Of a DNA stretch of 64,000 nucleotides, positions 23,078 to 34,236 are shown piece after piece. The number at the start of each line of letters is the position of its first letter. Position 1 is the stretch's first letter. The DNA lies in contig BRKX01000004.1 in assembly GCA_026008535.1 (NCBI GenBank), forward strand, positions 55,932,501-55,996,500, in the 5' to 3' direction. The notes beneath the pieces were generated by a model. The model was not told the origin of the DNA, did no database searches, and saw only the letters and a program-made list of their open reading frames with translations. This stretch comes from Perilla frutescens. Its lineage: Eukaryota > Streptophyta > Magnoliopsida > Lamiales > Lamiaceae. A program made the translations under genes and the position numbers.

Positions 23078-23509
23078 TGTTGGAAAAATTAAACCACATA
23101 AGGCATGCAATAATCCAGATTCACACTCTAAATTCATTAACTCTATGATGATAAACTGAGATAGAACTTATAGCGGAAGCGTACCTAAATCCATAGTTCT
23201 TGAATCTTGAATTCTTAATATGGTATGGATCTTCCAAACGATCGGCACCTTAAAGTTTGCTGTAGAGAATTCTGTAGAAGAAATACAGATTCTATTTTTC
23301 TGTCTGCCATCGTTTGGGGACCATAACCCTAACTTATAATAATAAGTTATCTGGGATTTGCAATTCGGTCCCTCAACAAATTACAAATCCTATTAATGGT
23401 ATCTACACATTAAAATTCCATGATAATATTAATATCCTTTAATCCATAATTATAACCTTAATCGATCACTTTAATTGGATTACTTTAACACATCCATACA
23501 CATTTAATT

Positions 23510-23551
<42 letters not shown>

Positions 23552-23573
23552 TCCACATAAAAATATTCCAACA
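23078..23573. mobile_element. Solo LTR (copia-like)
   Basis: 496 bp starting TGTTGGAAAAATT and ending ATATTCCAACA (inverted ends TGTTGGAA/TTCCAACA), with a perfect 5-bp target duplication GACAC (23073-23077 and 23574-23578). It contains AGCGGAAGCGTACC, a word often seen near copia LTR ends, and a (TA)n tract at about 23513-23548. No internal domain. Confidence 0.85.
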
Positions 23574-24509
23574 GACACTATATATAATTTAATTACCTGG
23601 AAATTACGAGGAAGAAAATTCTTCTGAATTTAAGGCTAGCTAGCTGTTGGGTGTTGGCACTTTTTTTTTTTTAATTCATTTCTTAATTTGAATTGTTGTA
23701 TGATCATTGAACATTAAATCGACATTATCGATAAACACATCATATAAACAAGTAGTAGGGTTAGAATGGGATTACAATAATAATTAATTAGTACTCTATT
23801 TATTATTGATAGAACATTTCTTTGTTTAGGAAGCACAACCTGAAACGCCTGCGAAACCTTAATTCTCTTTCGGGGTAACAATAAAGTTATTGTCAAATAA
23901 TTGAATATATACATGTGACAGAATTTCTGGGATATTTTTATATTTTTTTTTTATCGAAGTCCACTATTTTATGCTAAATAAATGAATTAATGAAAATCCC
24001 AGTCAAAGTAATACCATAATCCAAGAAAATAGTGCATCGTTGACTTTATGATGAAGGTCAATTTCAAATTGCTTGTGAAATTTTCCAGGAATTATGCATG
24101 AGTTTAATTAATTGTTTTTATCTATCACATTAACAAAAAAATATATTAAAAAAAATCTCGGATACCTAGCTCGTTTCACGAAATTGTGCAATATGAATGA
24201 TGAAGTGCTAAATTGTGACTTTAATTTTGATGTAAGATCGATCGTGTGTATTAAAAATTTAAAATAAGAATAAATTGAATTAATTAATGTCTCTTTTGGA
24301 AGACGAAATTAAACTGCATAAGAAAATGATTAAAAAGATAAAAGGGAAAAAAAAAGAACAAAATAATACGATTTTTTTGGTCATATATAATATTATATTC
24401 ACGAGATCCCCTCGTATATATAATATATGCATGAGCCCAAACATCGCCCAATGCTATACGTACGAGGTGGAATTTTTGTAACTTTATATTGTTTCATTTT
24501 TTCCTTTAA
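23574..24509. other. Intergenic
   Basis: AT-rich. No gene, RNA or defined repeat recognised. Confidence 0.4.

Positions 24510-24585
<76 letters not shown>
24510..24585. repeat. (ATT)n microsatellite
   Basis: About 25 uninterrupted ATT/TTA triplets. The open frame across it is only a leucine run. Confidence 0.97.
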
Positions 24586-24586
<1 letters not shown>

Positions 24587-24639
24587 GACAACGAAGTAAA
24601 TCATATATATGTTCCCAAATTGTGTTTCATTATTTGTTC

Positions 24640-24835
24640 TCATTATTGAATTTATAATTTTAATAATTATTATTAAAATATAAATTAATTATAACATAAT
24701 CGATCAACCCTAGTCAATACATTTATCAACAAGAAAATTGAAATTAAAAACTTATAAATCCTATTTATGAAACAATCAACCATAATAATCAATCATCATC
24801 AACTAAAAATTAATAATTAAATACTGGAAAAATAA
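24640..24835. repeat. Family-A MITE fragment
   Basis: Shares the core string of the ~380-bp family: AAATTAATTATAACATAATC, AATACATTTATCAACA, AATCAACCATAATAAT, AATTAAATACT. The ends are not clear. Confidence 0.45.
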
Positions 24836-24847
24836 CGCAAATTCTTC

Positions 24848-25119
24848 TGTGCATAAGATGTACATCAGACGATCAACGCGTTAACCAAAAAAATCATCAA
24901 AACATGTGATAATTTTTTAATTTTGAGTGATACTTTTTAATTACTGTTACGGTTGATACTGAATTTGACATCTTTTTTTATTTTTTTCTGGTTGATACTT
25001 TATAATGATACAAGTGATACTTTTTTGCTTTTCAGTGATACTTTTAGTATTATGATTGATACTGATTTTGAATTTTTTTAGTTAACGCGTTGACCGTCTG
25101 ATATCTACCTAGTGCACAC
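24848..25119. repeat. MITE with ~37-bp inverted repeats
   Basis: Left GTGCATAAGATGTACATCAG then ACGATCAACGCGTTAAC; right reading inward GTGCACTAGGTAGATATCAG then ACGGTCAACGCGTTAAC. Between them the words GTGATACTTTT and GGTTGATACT recur at least four times. A related fragment is at 4919. Confidence 0.7.
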
Positions 25120-25437
25120 AAGACCTGCTCAAAAAATAATTATGCACCCTAATTGTTAGGATCAACTATAGTCTATAGGTAATAATTGTAAATCAAATTA
25201 AAGCACAATAAAATGAAATTAATGATAAAAATGATGATAATCAAACTCATAAATTTGATAACGAGAAGGGGAAACAGAGGATTCGGATCTGATCATATAT
25301 ATATTTATGGTATGAACATAATTAGCTAGGATGTATTACGATTGTGTTACCTAATAAATCTCGATAGAGGAATGTTTATATATAGGATGAGATTGAGACT
25401 ATTATTTTGTAATTTAGTATATTGTAAATACAATATA

Positions 25438-25852
25438 AGAGTAAATTTCACTTTTGCATGGTCTCATTAGAATTGGGTCAAAATACGTTTAGTCCCAAAA
25501 GTTATATTTTTGGTCTCAACTGATATTTTTTTGACAATTTTGGTCTCATAGGATATTTTTCCGACAATTTTAATCTCATAAGATATTTTTCCGATAATTT
25601 TAGTTACAAACTAACTGAGATATTTGGTGTGTTAGACAATACAAATTGATTTCAGATAAAATGACATGATGCTTTGAATTTTGGAACGCGTGTTGTTAGT
25701 TTTCATATACATGTGACACATCTCAGATTCACCAAAATTATTAGTTTATGGGACTATAATTGTCGAAAAAATATCATTTGAAACCAAAAAAATAACTTTT
25801 GAGATTAAAATATTTTGATCATATTCTAATGGGCCAAAAGTGAAATTTACCT
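25438..25852. mobile_element. MULE-type MITE with 9-bp TSD
   Basis: 415 bp foldback element. Termini AGAGTAAATTTCACTTTTG and, reading inward from the right, AGGTAAATTTCACTTTTGG, with homology continuing about 120 bp. A perfect 9-bp target duplication TACAATATA flanks it (25429-25437 and 25853-25861), the size Mutator-like transposases make. The left arm has three to four short repeats of GATATTTTTCCGACAATTTT. Confidence 0.85.
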
Positions 25853-25967
25853 TACAATATAATATAGAATTCGGACACCTTCATAGTGTAAAATAGAAAA
25901 TCCACACACAATTTTAAGAACTTTCCTCCACAGCGACTATTAAAGGGCTATCTTCCTTTTTTTTTCC

Positions 25968-25976
25968 TATATAAAA
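25968..25976 (+). promoter_or_regulatory. Putative TATA box of LOR-B
   Basis: TATATAAAA about 90 bp upstream of the LOR-B ATG. The leader after it is A-rich. Confidence 0.55.
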
Positions 25977-26066
25977 TCTTGATAAGGAGCGTTAACACAC
26001 CTCGCCACAAAACGAAGAAACAAAACAAAAAGGAAAGAAACTAAACTTAATTTGAAATCATCAAAA

Positions 26067-27486
26067 ATGATCACGCATCAAGCTGCAGCTGCCTACAATC
26101 GAGTTTCAGTCATCAACCCTAAATTCTGTGTTCGTCACTCCGTCGATCTAGTTATTACCAAGAACATTTGGCGCCAACGAAACTTCGTCGTAAAAAATGC
26201 CGTTAACGGCAAGATCATGTTCAAAATCGAAGGTTCGGTCTTCAGCTTCGATCGCAAGAAAGTCATGCTTGATGCCGCCGGCGTGCCTATCGTCACCCTT
26301 CGGAAAAAGGTACGTACAGTGATCGTCGCATGCTTAACGAAGGACAAATTATAAAAATACGGGGCGGTGATGACCACTTGAGATTCTCTGGTTCACTTTT
26401 TTTCTCTTTCATTTTGCGCATAATTAGGCTTTATAATTATTTTTATTATTTAATTTTCATTTTTTAGTTAATAATTGATTATTTGTGTTGATTATTCCAT
26501 AATTAGGGTATTTAACTTTTAAAAATTTTAATATTTATCTATAAATATTAATTATGATTGATTATATAATAATAATTTTTATTTTTATAACGAACAATAT
26601 TAAAATAGTAAATTTGATAATTGGACACAAGAGTTGGATAGTTAAATTGAATTAGAGGATCTCAACTCGAATGACAACTTACTAAAAAAATTTACATATA
26701 TATTCCATCATCGAATGACTTGACGTCAAGACTTTAATTTTTTCGAATATCTGAAGTGACTGATGACTGACTGCATGCCTCAATTGGCTCAAGGAAGAAC
26801 TTGCCCAGAAATTCTTTTCTAACCCTACCCACATGGAATATGATTGTGCCATGTGGAATAGGAAAGAAAAAATTATAACATGTTATCGATTATTTTTTTG
26901 TGATTGTATACATGTAGATGTTCTTATCCCGATGTTTAAGTAGTAATGATTAATTAATTTGCTAATCATTGATGCAGACATTCGCTCTACGTAGTACATG
27001 GGAAGTGTTTAGAGGCGAAGGGAAAAATGAAAAAGACCTAATTTTTAGTGTGAGGAGAGCTTCGATTTTCCAAATGAAGACGAAATTGGTCGTGTTTATG
27101 GCGAAGAACAAATCCGAGGAAGTTTGTAACTGTGACTACACGATGGAAGGGAGTTGGTTTGAGAGATCGTGTGAAGTTTATGTGGGAGATTCTTCCATGA
27201 TAGTAGCCCAAGTTAGTCTTTGAATTGAAACACCAAAAATTTAATTTTTGATTGTGAATGTTGAAATGATTTTATTGAAGTAATGAACTTATTTTGATTG
27301 ATGTTTTGGATTTTTCAGATGCACAAGAATTGTTCCATGAATAGTTTATTTACTGGAAATGATAGATTTATGGTGACTGTGTACCCGAATGTGGATTGCG
27401 CCTTCATCGTTGCTCTCATCATCATTCTTGATGAGATCGTCTTACAGGCCAAACCAAAAGGCTCGAGCAATAAGCAAAAACTTTAA
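26067..27486 (+). CDS. LURP-one-related (LOR) protein, copy B
   Basis: Exons 26067-26309, 26978-27211, 27319-27486; GT-AG introns at the same phase-0 positions as LOR-A and LOR-C; predicted product 214 residues. Family features: NPKFCVRHSVDLVITKN, VKNAVNGKIMFKIEG, VMLDAAGVPIVTLRKK closing exon 1, STWEVFRGEG in exon 2, SVRRASIFQMKTKLVVFMA, and the C-terminal VTVYPNVDCAFIVALIIILD helix. It differs from A and C at many positions and has a longer basic tail (PKGSSNKQKL), so it split earlier. The start is the first in-frame ATG after the TATA box. Intron 1 carries a MITE (26381-26666). Likely membrane- or lipid-related like other tubby-C2-like folds, but the specific function is not known. Confidence 0.92.
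26381..26666. repeat. Family-A MITE in LOR-B intron 1
   Basis: Ends GAGATTCTCTGGTTCACTTT and, reading inward from the right, TTGAGATCCTCTAATTC. The core words (TTAGTTAATAATTGATTATT, GTTGATTATTCC, AATATTAATTATGATTGATT) match the copies at 464 and 1497. It sits wholly in the intron. Confidence 0.6.
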
Positions 27487-27660
27487 TTAGAGCATGCAAC
27501 ATTGAAAAGAAAATTGTTTGAATTTAATTTTATTCAATTCATTGTTTCATATATAGGAAATAATGTCGCATTAATTGTTTCAACAAGTAATTAAAACTAT
27601 ATTTTTAGAGTATGGAGTGTGGTCCAATCGTTCTCTAGTTTGATGTATCGGTATGAGTAG

Positions 27661-28203
27661 AGATTCTCTAATCCCAACTTTGTGTGTTAATCGTGTGCCA
27701 ATATTAAAATTATATATTATTAATAATATTTTTTGTAAAAATAAAATTTATTATATTATAACTAATCATAATTAATATTTATTGCTAAAAATTGAAATTT
27801 TTTAAAAATTATATACACTAAGTTTGGAATAATCAACCCCAAAAATCAATTATATTAACTAAAAAATAAAAATTAAATATCAAAAAATAATTATAAACCC
27901 TAATTGGGTGGAATAAACCCTAAATAAAATTATAAAATTATGCTAAATCTAAAGAAATTAAAATTGAAGAAAAAAAATGAAAGAAAAGGTAATAATTTTG
28001 AGATTTTGCACACACAAATTGGGACTCGAGAATTTCAAGAAAAAAAATGAAAGAAAAGGTAATAATTTTTAAAAAGTTCAATTTTTAACAATAAATATTA
28101 ATTATGATTAGTTATAATATAATAAATTTTATTTTTATAAAAAATATTATTAACAATGTATAATTTTAATATTGACACACACAAGTTGGGAATAGAGGAT
28201 CTT
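27661..28203. repeat. Two overlapping family-A MITE copies
   Basis: One copy runs 27661-28036: left AGATTCTCTAATCCCAACTT, right reading inward GAAATTCTCGAGTCCCAATT, with the core AAACCCTAATTGGGTGGAAT in opposite orientation to 464 and 1497. A 33-bp stretch (from AAGAAAAAAAATGAAAG) at about 27966 is repeated at 28037, followed by a second half-copy ending at 28203 with another GGGAATAGAGGATC end. This looks like a nested insertion or local duplication. Confidence 0.6.
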
Positions 28204-28259
28204 TACTCCTCAAGTGGTATGTGTATAGTGTTTTGCATGAGTGATATCTCATATTTGTA

Positions 28260-28505
28260 TACTCCCTTTGTTTCGTTTTATTTGTTGTTTTAGATTTTTC
28301 GTTTTGCTTCAAAATATTTGTTGTTTTATATATTTTCACACATTCTCTGTCTAATTTAACCCTATCACAAACCTTATTTTAGGAAAATATAATTGAATAA
28401 GATTTTATGACATATATGAAGGATGAATATATTTGTCTACAAAATTAATTATTAATTCTAGATAAAAAAACCTAAAACAGCAAATAAAACGAAATGAAGG
28501 GAGTA
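28260..28505. mobile_element. Stowaway-type MITE
   Basis: Termini TACTCCCTTTGTTTCGTTTT and, reading inward from the right, TACTCCCTTCATTTCGTTTT, continuing about 13 more matching bases, with TA at both edges. 246 bp, non-coding. It ends 11 bp before the CACTA element. Confidence 0.85.
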
Positions 28506-28609
28506 AGTGATATTCCACTACAAGAATTATTCGTTTTTGCGACGGAATTACCGACGGAACAATTTCGGGTCGTATTTATCGACGCACTTACGACAGACCT
28601 TTCCGGCGC

Positions 28610-29300
28610 TACTTGTAACGACGGAATACCGACAGAATATCTGTCGTTAACCTTAACGACAGACCATTTCCGTCGTTAAAATTCAAATTTTTGAATTGAT
28701 TTATTTTCTGATAATTTAACGACGGTCACATCCGTCGTTAATATTATGTTTTTCGAAATATTTAAAATCGGGAAAATTTAACGACAGAACAAGCCATCGT
28801 TAATATTATGATTTCCGAATTAAAAAAATTCCCTAAAATTAACGACGGAACAAGCCGTCGTTAATATTATGATTTCCGAATTAAAAAAAATCCCTAAAAT
28901 TAACGACGGAACAAGCCGTCGTTAATATTATTATTTCCGAATTAAAAAAAATTCCTAAACTTAACGACGGCCCTGTTCGTCTTTAATTTTGTGATTTTTG
29001 AATTATTAAAATTCCCGCAAGGTTAACGACGGAAACGACCGTCGTTAATATTATATTTATCGAATTATTTAATTTTCTTAAACTTTAACGACGGACGTGT
29101 CCGTCGTTAATATTATGATTTTCGAATTTTAAAAATTCCCGAAATGGTAACGACGGAACCGGACGTCGTTAAAATTATATTTTTTGAAATATTTAAATTC
29201 CCTGAAATGTAACGACGGATTGGTCCGTCGTTAATATTATGATTTTTCAAATTATTTAAATTCCCTTAAATGTAACGACGGCTAGGGACGTCGTTAAATC
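28610..29300 (+). repeat. CACTA left subterminal repeats, ~62-bp unit
   Basis: About eleven units. Each unit has a palindrome TTAACGACGGA-N(2-8)-TCCGTCGTTAA joined by a spacer like TATTATGATTTCCGAATTAA. Spacing of the CGTCGTTAA words is close to 62 bp throughout. Arms vary (GACGGCTAGGGACGTC, GACAGAACAAGCCATC), so units have drifted. Subterminal repeats are the usual transposase-binding sites of CACTA elements. Confidence 0.93.
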
Positions 29301-29339
29301 TGTCGGTAAATCTCGATACATATACAGTTCCTCCTTCCC

Positions 29340-29491
29340 CTTTCTCATTTCAGAGCCCTAATTAAAATCAAACCCGATCGAGACCTCCGCCCCCTCTCCC
29401 CGCTCCTGCACCGTCGCCGCCCTGCCGCCTGCCCTCCACCCCCCGCTCCTGTGCCGTCGCCGCCCGACCGCCTGCCCGCCGCCCCCCTCCC

Positions 29492-29547
<56 letters not shown>

Positions 29548-29640
29548 GGCCAGCGTCCCAACCCCTCCCCTCAGTACACTGCCGTCGCCGCCCTGCCGCC
29601 CTCCCTCCGCCGTCGCCGTCGCCGCCCAGGTAAGTCTGCA
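29340..29640 (+). promoter_or_regulatory. CACTA GC-rich leader exon with (CT)n
   Basis: A sharp GC-rich island in an AT-rich element: C-rich with CCGTCGCCGCC words repeated about five times, a perfect (CT)n at 29493-29544, and a consensus donor CCCAG|GTAAGT at 29630. Best read as the untranslated leader exon of the transposase transcript. Frames across it are low-complexity and not coding. Confidence 0.5.
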
Positions 29641-29806
29641 AAATTGTTGTGTTTTGATTTGGATGATAAACAGATTGTTAAAAAAAATGACGTACGTATC
29701 TTGATTGCATTCTCTTCTATGTTTTGGTGGGGAAAAATCTTTATATATTTTTAGTGAGAAATTCTTCAAAACTTTCACATTTTCTGCCATCTTTCGACAA
29801 TGACAA

Positions 29807-29891
<85 letters not shown>

Positions 29892-31229
29892 CAGAAACGG
29901 GAAAGGAAAACGAAGAAGAAATTAAGGTGAAAATATTGAATTTTCCAAGAACACTCCAAGAAAGCATAATCTGAGATTGATATGAGACTTATAGAATATA
30001 TATACACATTATTCAATCATGGATTATTATTTATTGTTGCTTTTACGTAGTAAGATTTGGATGATAAATTAAACAGATTGTGGTCAAAAAATTAAGACTT
30101 TGATTTTGTACTGCATGCAGTCAAAAGAAATTGCAATAAGATTTTTGGGAGATTAAATTACTCAAATAATGATATAACTATAATAAATACTTTATGATTG
30201 ATTACTCATTAAAAGTAATTATACATTTATTTATCTATTTATTTAATTATAAATGTGGACTTGGCAGCTTAAACTAAATATTAATTTAAATATTGTTAAC
30301 TTGGGAATATGGTCATAATTCTATTAATTAATTTAACCTAATTTAAGAGAAAATAGCTCTATAATTCAACTGAATTGACTAGAGTCAACAACTAATCCAT
30401 CACATTTTGGGAAGAGTTCACACCTGTCAAGCCAATTTCAAGCACACATCCAAATTTGATATGTTTGATTGTCTTTTACTATATAAAATATTAATATTAT
30501 TAAAATATATTGCAGTTTTGCTAGTTCGTGATTATTGGGCATTGTCTAGAGGACTGCTGCTGATACGAGGTTAGTTAGTAGCTTTAGAATAAAATAAGCT
30601 ACGTATGCAATTTTGTTAAAGTTATTTTGTCAATTTATGCTAAGTATGTTATTTAGGCTAAGTATGTTATTTACGCAATTATCATGCTAAGTATGTTTTT
30701 TATGCAATTATATGTCATTTAATTATGTTAAATTTTGCTGGCAAATTTAGCAAATTAAGTTTGTTATTTAGGCAATTAGCATGCTAAGTATGTTATTTAT
30801 GCATTTATATGTCAATTAATGATGTTAAATTTATTTGGACAATTTAGGCTAATTAAGTTTGTTATTTAGGCAATTATCATTTTAAGTACGTTATATGCAT
30901 TTATTATGCTAAGTATCTCAATTATGTTAAATGGGATGAGGGCCCTTGGATCCCTCTTTATTGAATTGTTGGTTTCTGTTTGGGATGAGGGCCCCTGGAT
31001 CCCTCTTTATTGAATTGTTGGTTTATGTTGGTATTGTTGTTTTGAATCGATTAGAAAAACATAGATCAATTAGCGTAGAGTCGAGAACTTGGGACTAGGA
31101 AATTCACATAGGTGTTGCCGAATTTTTTTAAAAAATTAGCGCTATTTTTAATGAATTATTTTTATATTTCATTGAACGATGATCAGTGTGGATTTTACGA
31201 TCAAAATTGTTAGAAATTGGCCTTCTACA
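29641..31229 (+). other. Presumed leader intron of CACTA transposase
   Basis: No coding. Contains (AAT)n at 29808-29889, repeats of AAGTATGTTATTTA-like words at 30640-30920 (unit about 60-100 bp), and a tandem duplication of GGGATGAGGGCCC-TGGATCC with TTTATTGAATTGTTGGTTT at 30934-31027. Confidence 0.45.
29808..29889. repeat. (AAT)n microsatellite
   Basis: About 27 perfect AAT triplets; Ile or Leu runs in translated frames are artefacts. Confidence 0.97.
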
Positions 31230-34135
31230 ATGAGTCTAGATCGTGAATGGATGTACCGGCGATACCTTTAGAATGGTGCTTTGAATCCGGACTTCCTTAA
31301 TGGACTAAATGCTTTCATCAAGTTTTCCTGCAATCAACCGTCCTTCATGAGTGTAGACAAGATTAAGTGTCCATGTCGTAAGTGTAAGAACATTCCATTC
31401 CAAACGTCGTCTACCGTTAGACTACACGTGGCAAAGAAAGGATTTGTGCACAATTATCGTGTATGGATTTATCAAGGCGAACAACAGGTGCATCCGGACA
31501 CCGATCAGAATTTGGGTGGTCAGGATGGAGTGAATACATACCAGAACATGGTAATGGATGTTGCTGGTCCGCATATCAACATCAATGTCGATGATCATAC
31601 TGAGGAGGCCCCAAATCTAGAAGCGCAGCGATTTTATGACATGTTGAGGGCCGCAGACAAAGAATTGTGGCCGGGTTGTCAGAACCATTCTCAATTGTCA
31701 CTCGTTGCTCGTCTGCTGAACATGAAATCTGAGAATAACATGTCAGAGATATGTTTTGATCAGCTAACTCAATTAATGAAAGAGATTGTTCCTGAGAACA
31801 ATTTGGTAACTGATAATTTCTAAACCACAAAGAAATTACTACGGGGTATGGGGCTACCTGTTGAGAAGATCGATTGTTGTTTCAACAACTGTATGATCTA
31901 TTAGGCTGCTGATAGTGAATTGACTGAATGCGAATTCTGTGGTCATCCCCGTTTCAAGGAAACGAGTCGTCGTTCGCAAAAAAAGACAGAAGACCACTGT
32001 TGCACACAAGAAGATGTATTATTTTCCACTCACTCCGAGGTTACAGAGGATATATGCATCTAATGCAACAGCAAAGGATATGCGGTGGCATGCATCATCT
32101 GTTGATGACGGAGTAATGCGACATCCAGCAGACTCTCCTGCATGGAAACATCTGAACTCAATTTTTCCTCAATTTGTTTCTGAAGCACGTAACGTTAGGT
32201 TGGGTCTATCTACTGATGGGTTCCAACCATTTGGGCAATCAGGACAACAGTATTCTTCGTGGCATGTCATCATTACACCGTATAATTTACCCCCATGGAT
32301 GTGTATGAAAGAGCAGTACATGTTCCTAACTGTATTAGTGTCAGGGCCACGTAATCCGAAAGAGAAGTTGGATGTATTTTTACAACCTTTGATATCTGAA
32401 TTGATTCAATTGTGGGAGGTTGGTGTGCCTACATATGATATTTCATTGAAACAGAATTTTCAGATGCGAGCAGCATTGATATGGACAATTAGTGATTTTC
32501 CCGCTTACTCCATGTTATCTGGTTGGAGCACTGCTGGAAGATTGGCATGTCCACACTGTATGGAGTCTACTGACGTCTTCACCTTATCATGCAGTGGTAA
32601 ACAATCATGGTTTGATAACCATCGTAAATTCTTGCCTGCAAACCACCCTTTCCGAAAAAATAAAAAAGCATTCTTAAAAAACAAAGTGGTGAATGGAGGA
32701 CCTCTAGAGATGAGATCGGGACACGAAATTCTGGCTCGCATTGAAGCATTAGGTCTTCAAAAAGTCACAGAGAATAATGATAATGTGACAATTTCCAAGG
32801 GTTGTGGGTGGAAAAAGAAAAGTATTTTTTGGGATCTTCCATACTGGAGCTCACTGTTGATTCGTCATAATCTGGATGTCATGCACATTGAAAAGAATGT
32901 GTTTGATAATCTATTCAATACTGTGTTGAATGTGCAGGGGAAGACAAAAGATACCTCCAAATCTAGAGAAGAGTTGAATATGTATTGTTCAAGACCAGAG
33001 CTAAAACGGAACGAGTCCACAGGCAATTATCCAAAGGCTTGTTATACGTTGGACAAGAAAGAGAAGAACATCTTATTTAAATGGGATCGAGAGTTGAAAT
33101 TTCCAGATGGGTACGTGTCCAACATGAGCAGATGCGTAGATATGAGAAAATTGAAAATGTTTGGCATGAAAAGCCATGACTGCCACGTGTTCATGCAACA
33201 TCTTATCCCGATTGCATTTGCTGAACTTCTTCCTTCCAATGTTTGGAAGGCAATCACAGAATTGAGTTTATTCTTCAAGGATTTTATGAAAGTATCGTGC
33301 CCGAATATCTCAATGGAAGATATTGAAAAACGAATGGATAAAGAAGTTGTGAGCTGGTTCGCCAAATATGTAAGTATATGATATTCGAAAACCTTAATGT
33401 AAGTATACCTAAGCAAACTGTAACATAATATAAAGTTTTCCATTGTAACAGGCACAAGATCCAACTAATAATGTCAACAAGATCGTGCGTGATCTTTCAA
33501 GTGGGCCTTCTCGTTCCGTTAATGTCTACCATGTGTACTTTATTAACGGATACAAATTTCACACAATTGCCCAAGGCTCCCAGGGAGCTACAATGAATAG
33601 TGGAGTCTGCATTAAAGGGACACACACTGAATATTACGGGCGATTGATGGAGGTGATTGAGTTGGAATACACTGGTTTGCCTATTAAGAAGACAATGTTG
33701 TTTAAATGTGAGTGGTTTGATACATCAACACAAGGAACAAATGTGCATCCTGACTACAAAATGGTTTCTATAAATCATAAGCGTAAGTATTCAGGATCTA
33801 ATCCATTTGTGCTTGCTAAACAAGCAATCCAAGTGTGTTACTGTGAATACCCAAGTTTAAATCGCTCTCGAAGTGATTGGTGGGCAGTTTGCAAAATAAA
33901 GGCTCGTATTAATGTTGAAGTACCATCAAAGGATGATAATACAATCATAACCTCAGCCTTTCAAGAGGATGAAGTTGATGGTTTGAATACCCTCACAATA
34001 GATGACGATCCTATACCAAATCATCCAGATGGCGGGGTAATAGATATTCAAGAAGAAGATGATGAAGAAGATATAGAACTAGAGATCGATTTATCAGATG
34101 ACAGCATCAGTGATGATGATGAAATAGATGATTAG
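31230..34135 (+). pseudogene. TNP2-type CACTA transposase, decayed
   Basis: Start ATG at 31230 (MSLDREWMYRRYL), then a TAG at 31269-31271. The N-terminal transposase-associated domain follows (KCPCRKCKN; VRLHVAKKGFVHNY). More stops are TAA 31821-31823 and TAG 31902-31904; the ECEFCGHPRF zinc motif follows, then a +1 shift in an A run near 31978. The catalytic transposase_21 domain is open from 31939 to 33369 (MYYFPLTPRLQRIYAS; LGLSTDGFQPFG; NLPPWMCMKEQYMFL; LDVMHIEKNVFDNL). An intron about 33370-33451 joins the DUF4216-like C-terminus (NGYKFHT; TMNSGVCIKG; acidic tail to 34135). The DUF4218 segment normally following ELSLFFKD is almost entirely missing, an in-frame internal deletion of roughly 170-200 residues against typical TNP2 proteins. 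Confidence 0.9.
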
Positions 34136-34236
34136 TGTGGTTGGTCTTATTTGATATATAGATGTTTTCTTATTCAAGTACTTAGTACCGTTGAAATTTG
34201 CTAACTTCATAAACTAATGTCGATATGATTTTGCAG

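Noticed and set aside
24427..24657. Open frame with a long leucine run
   Set aside because: It is the (ATT)n microsatellite read as TTA codons; no conserved sequence on either side.
28610..29300. Regularly spaced palindromic repeats resembling a CRISPR array
   Set aside because: Located inside CACTA ends in a plant genome, spacers are alike rather than unique, and no cas genes exist; they are subterminal transposon repeats.
29368..30016. Open frames with Leu/Ile runs and RE repeats on the minus strand
   Set aside because: Translation of (AAT)n and (CT)n tracts and a GC-rich leader; low complexity only.
31582..31830. Minus-strand frames opposite the CACTA transposase
   Set aside because: Antisense shadows of TNP2-coding sequence.
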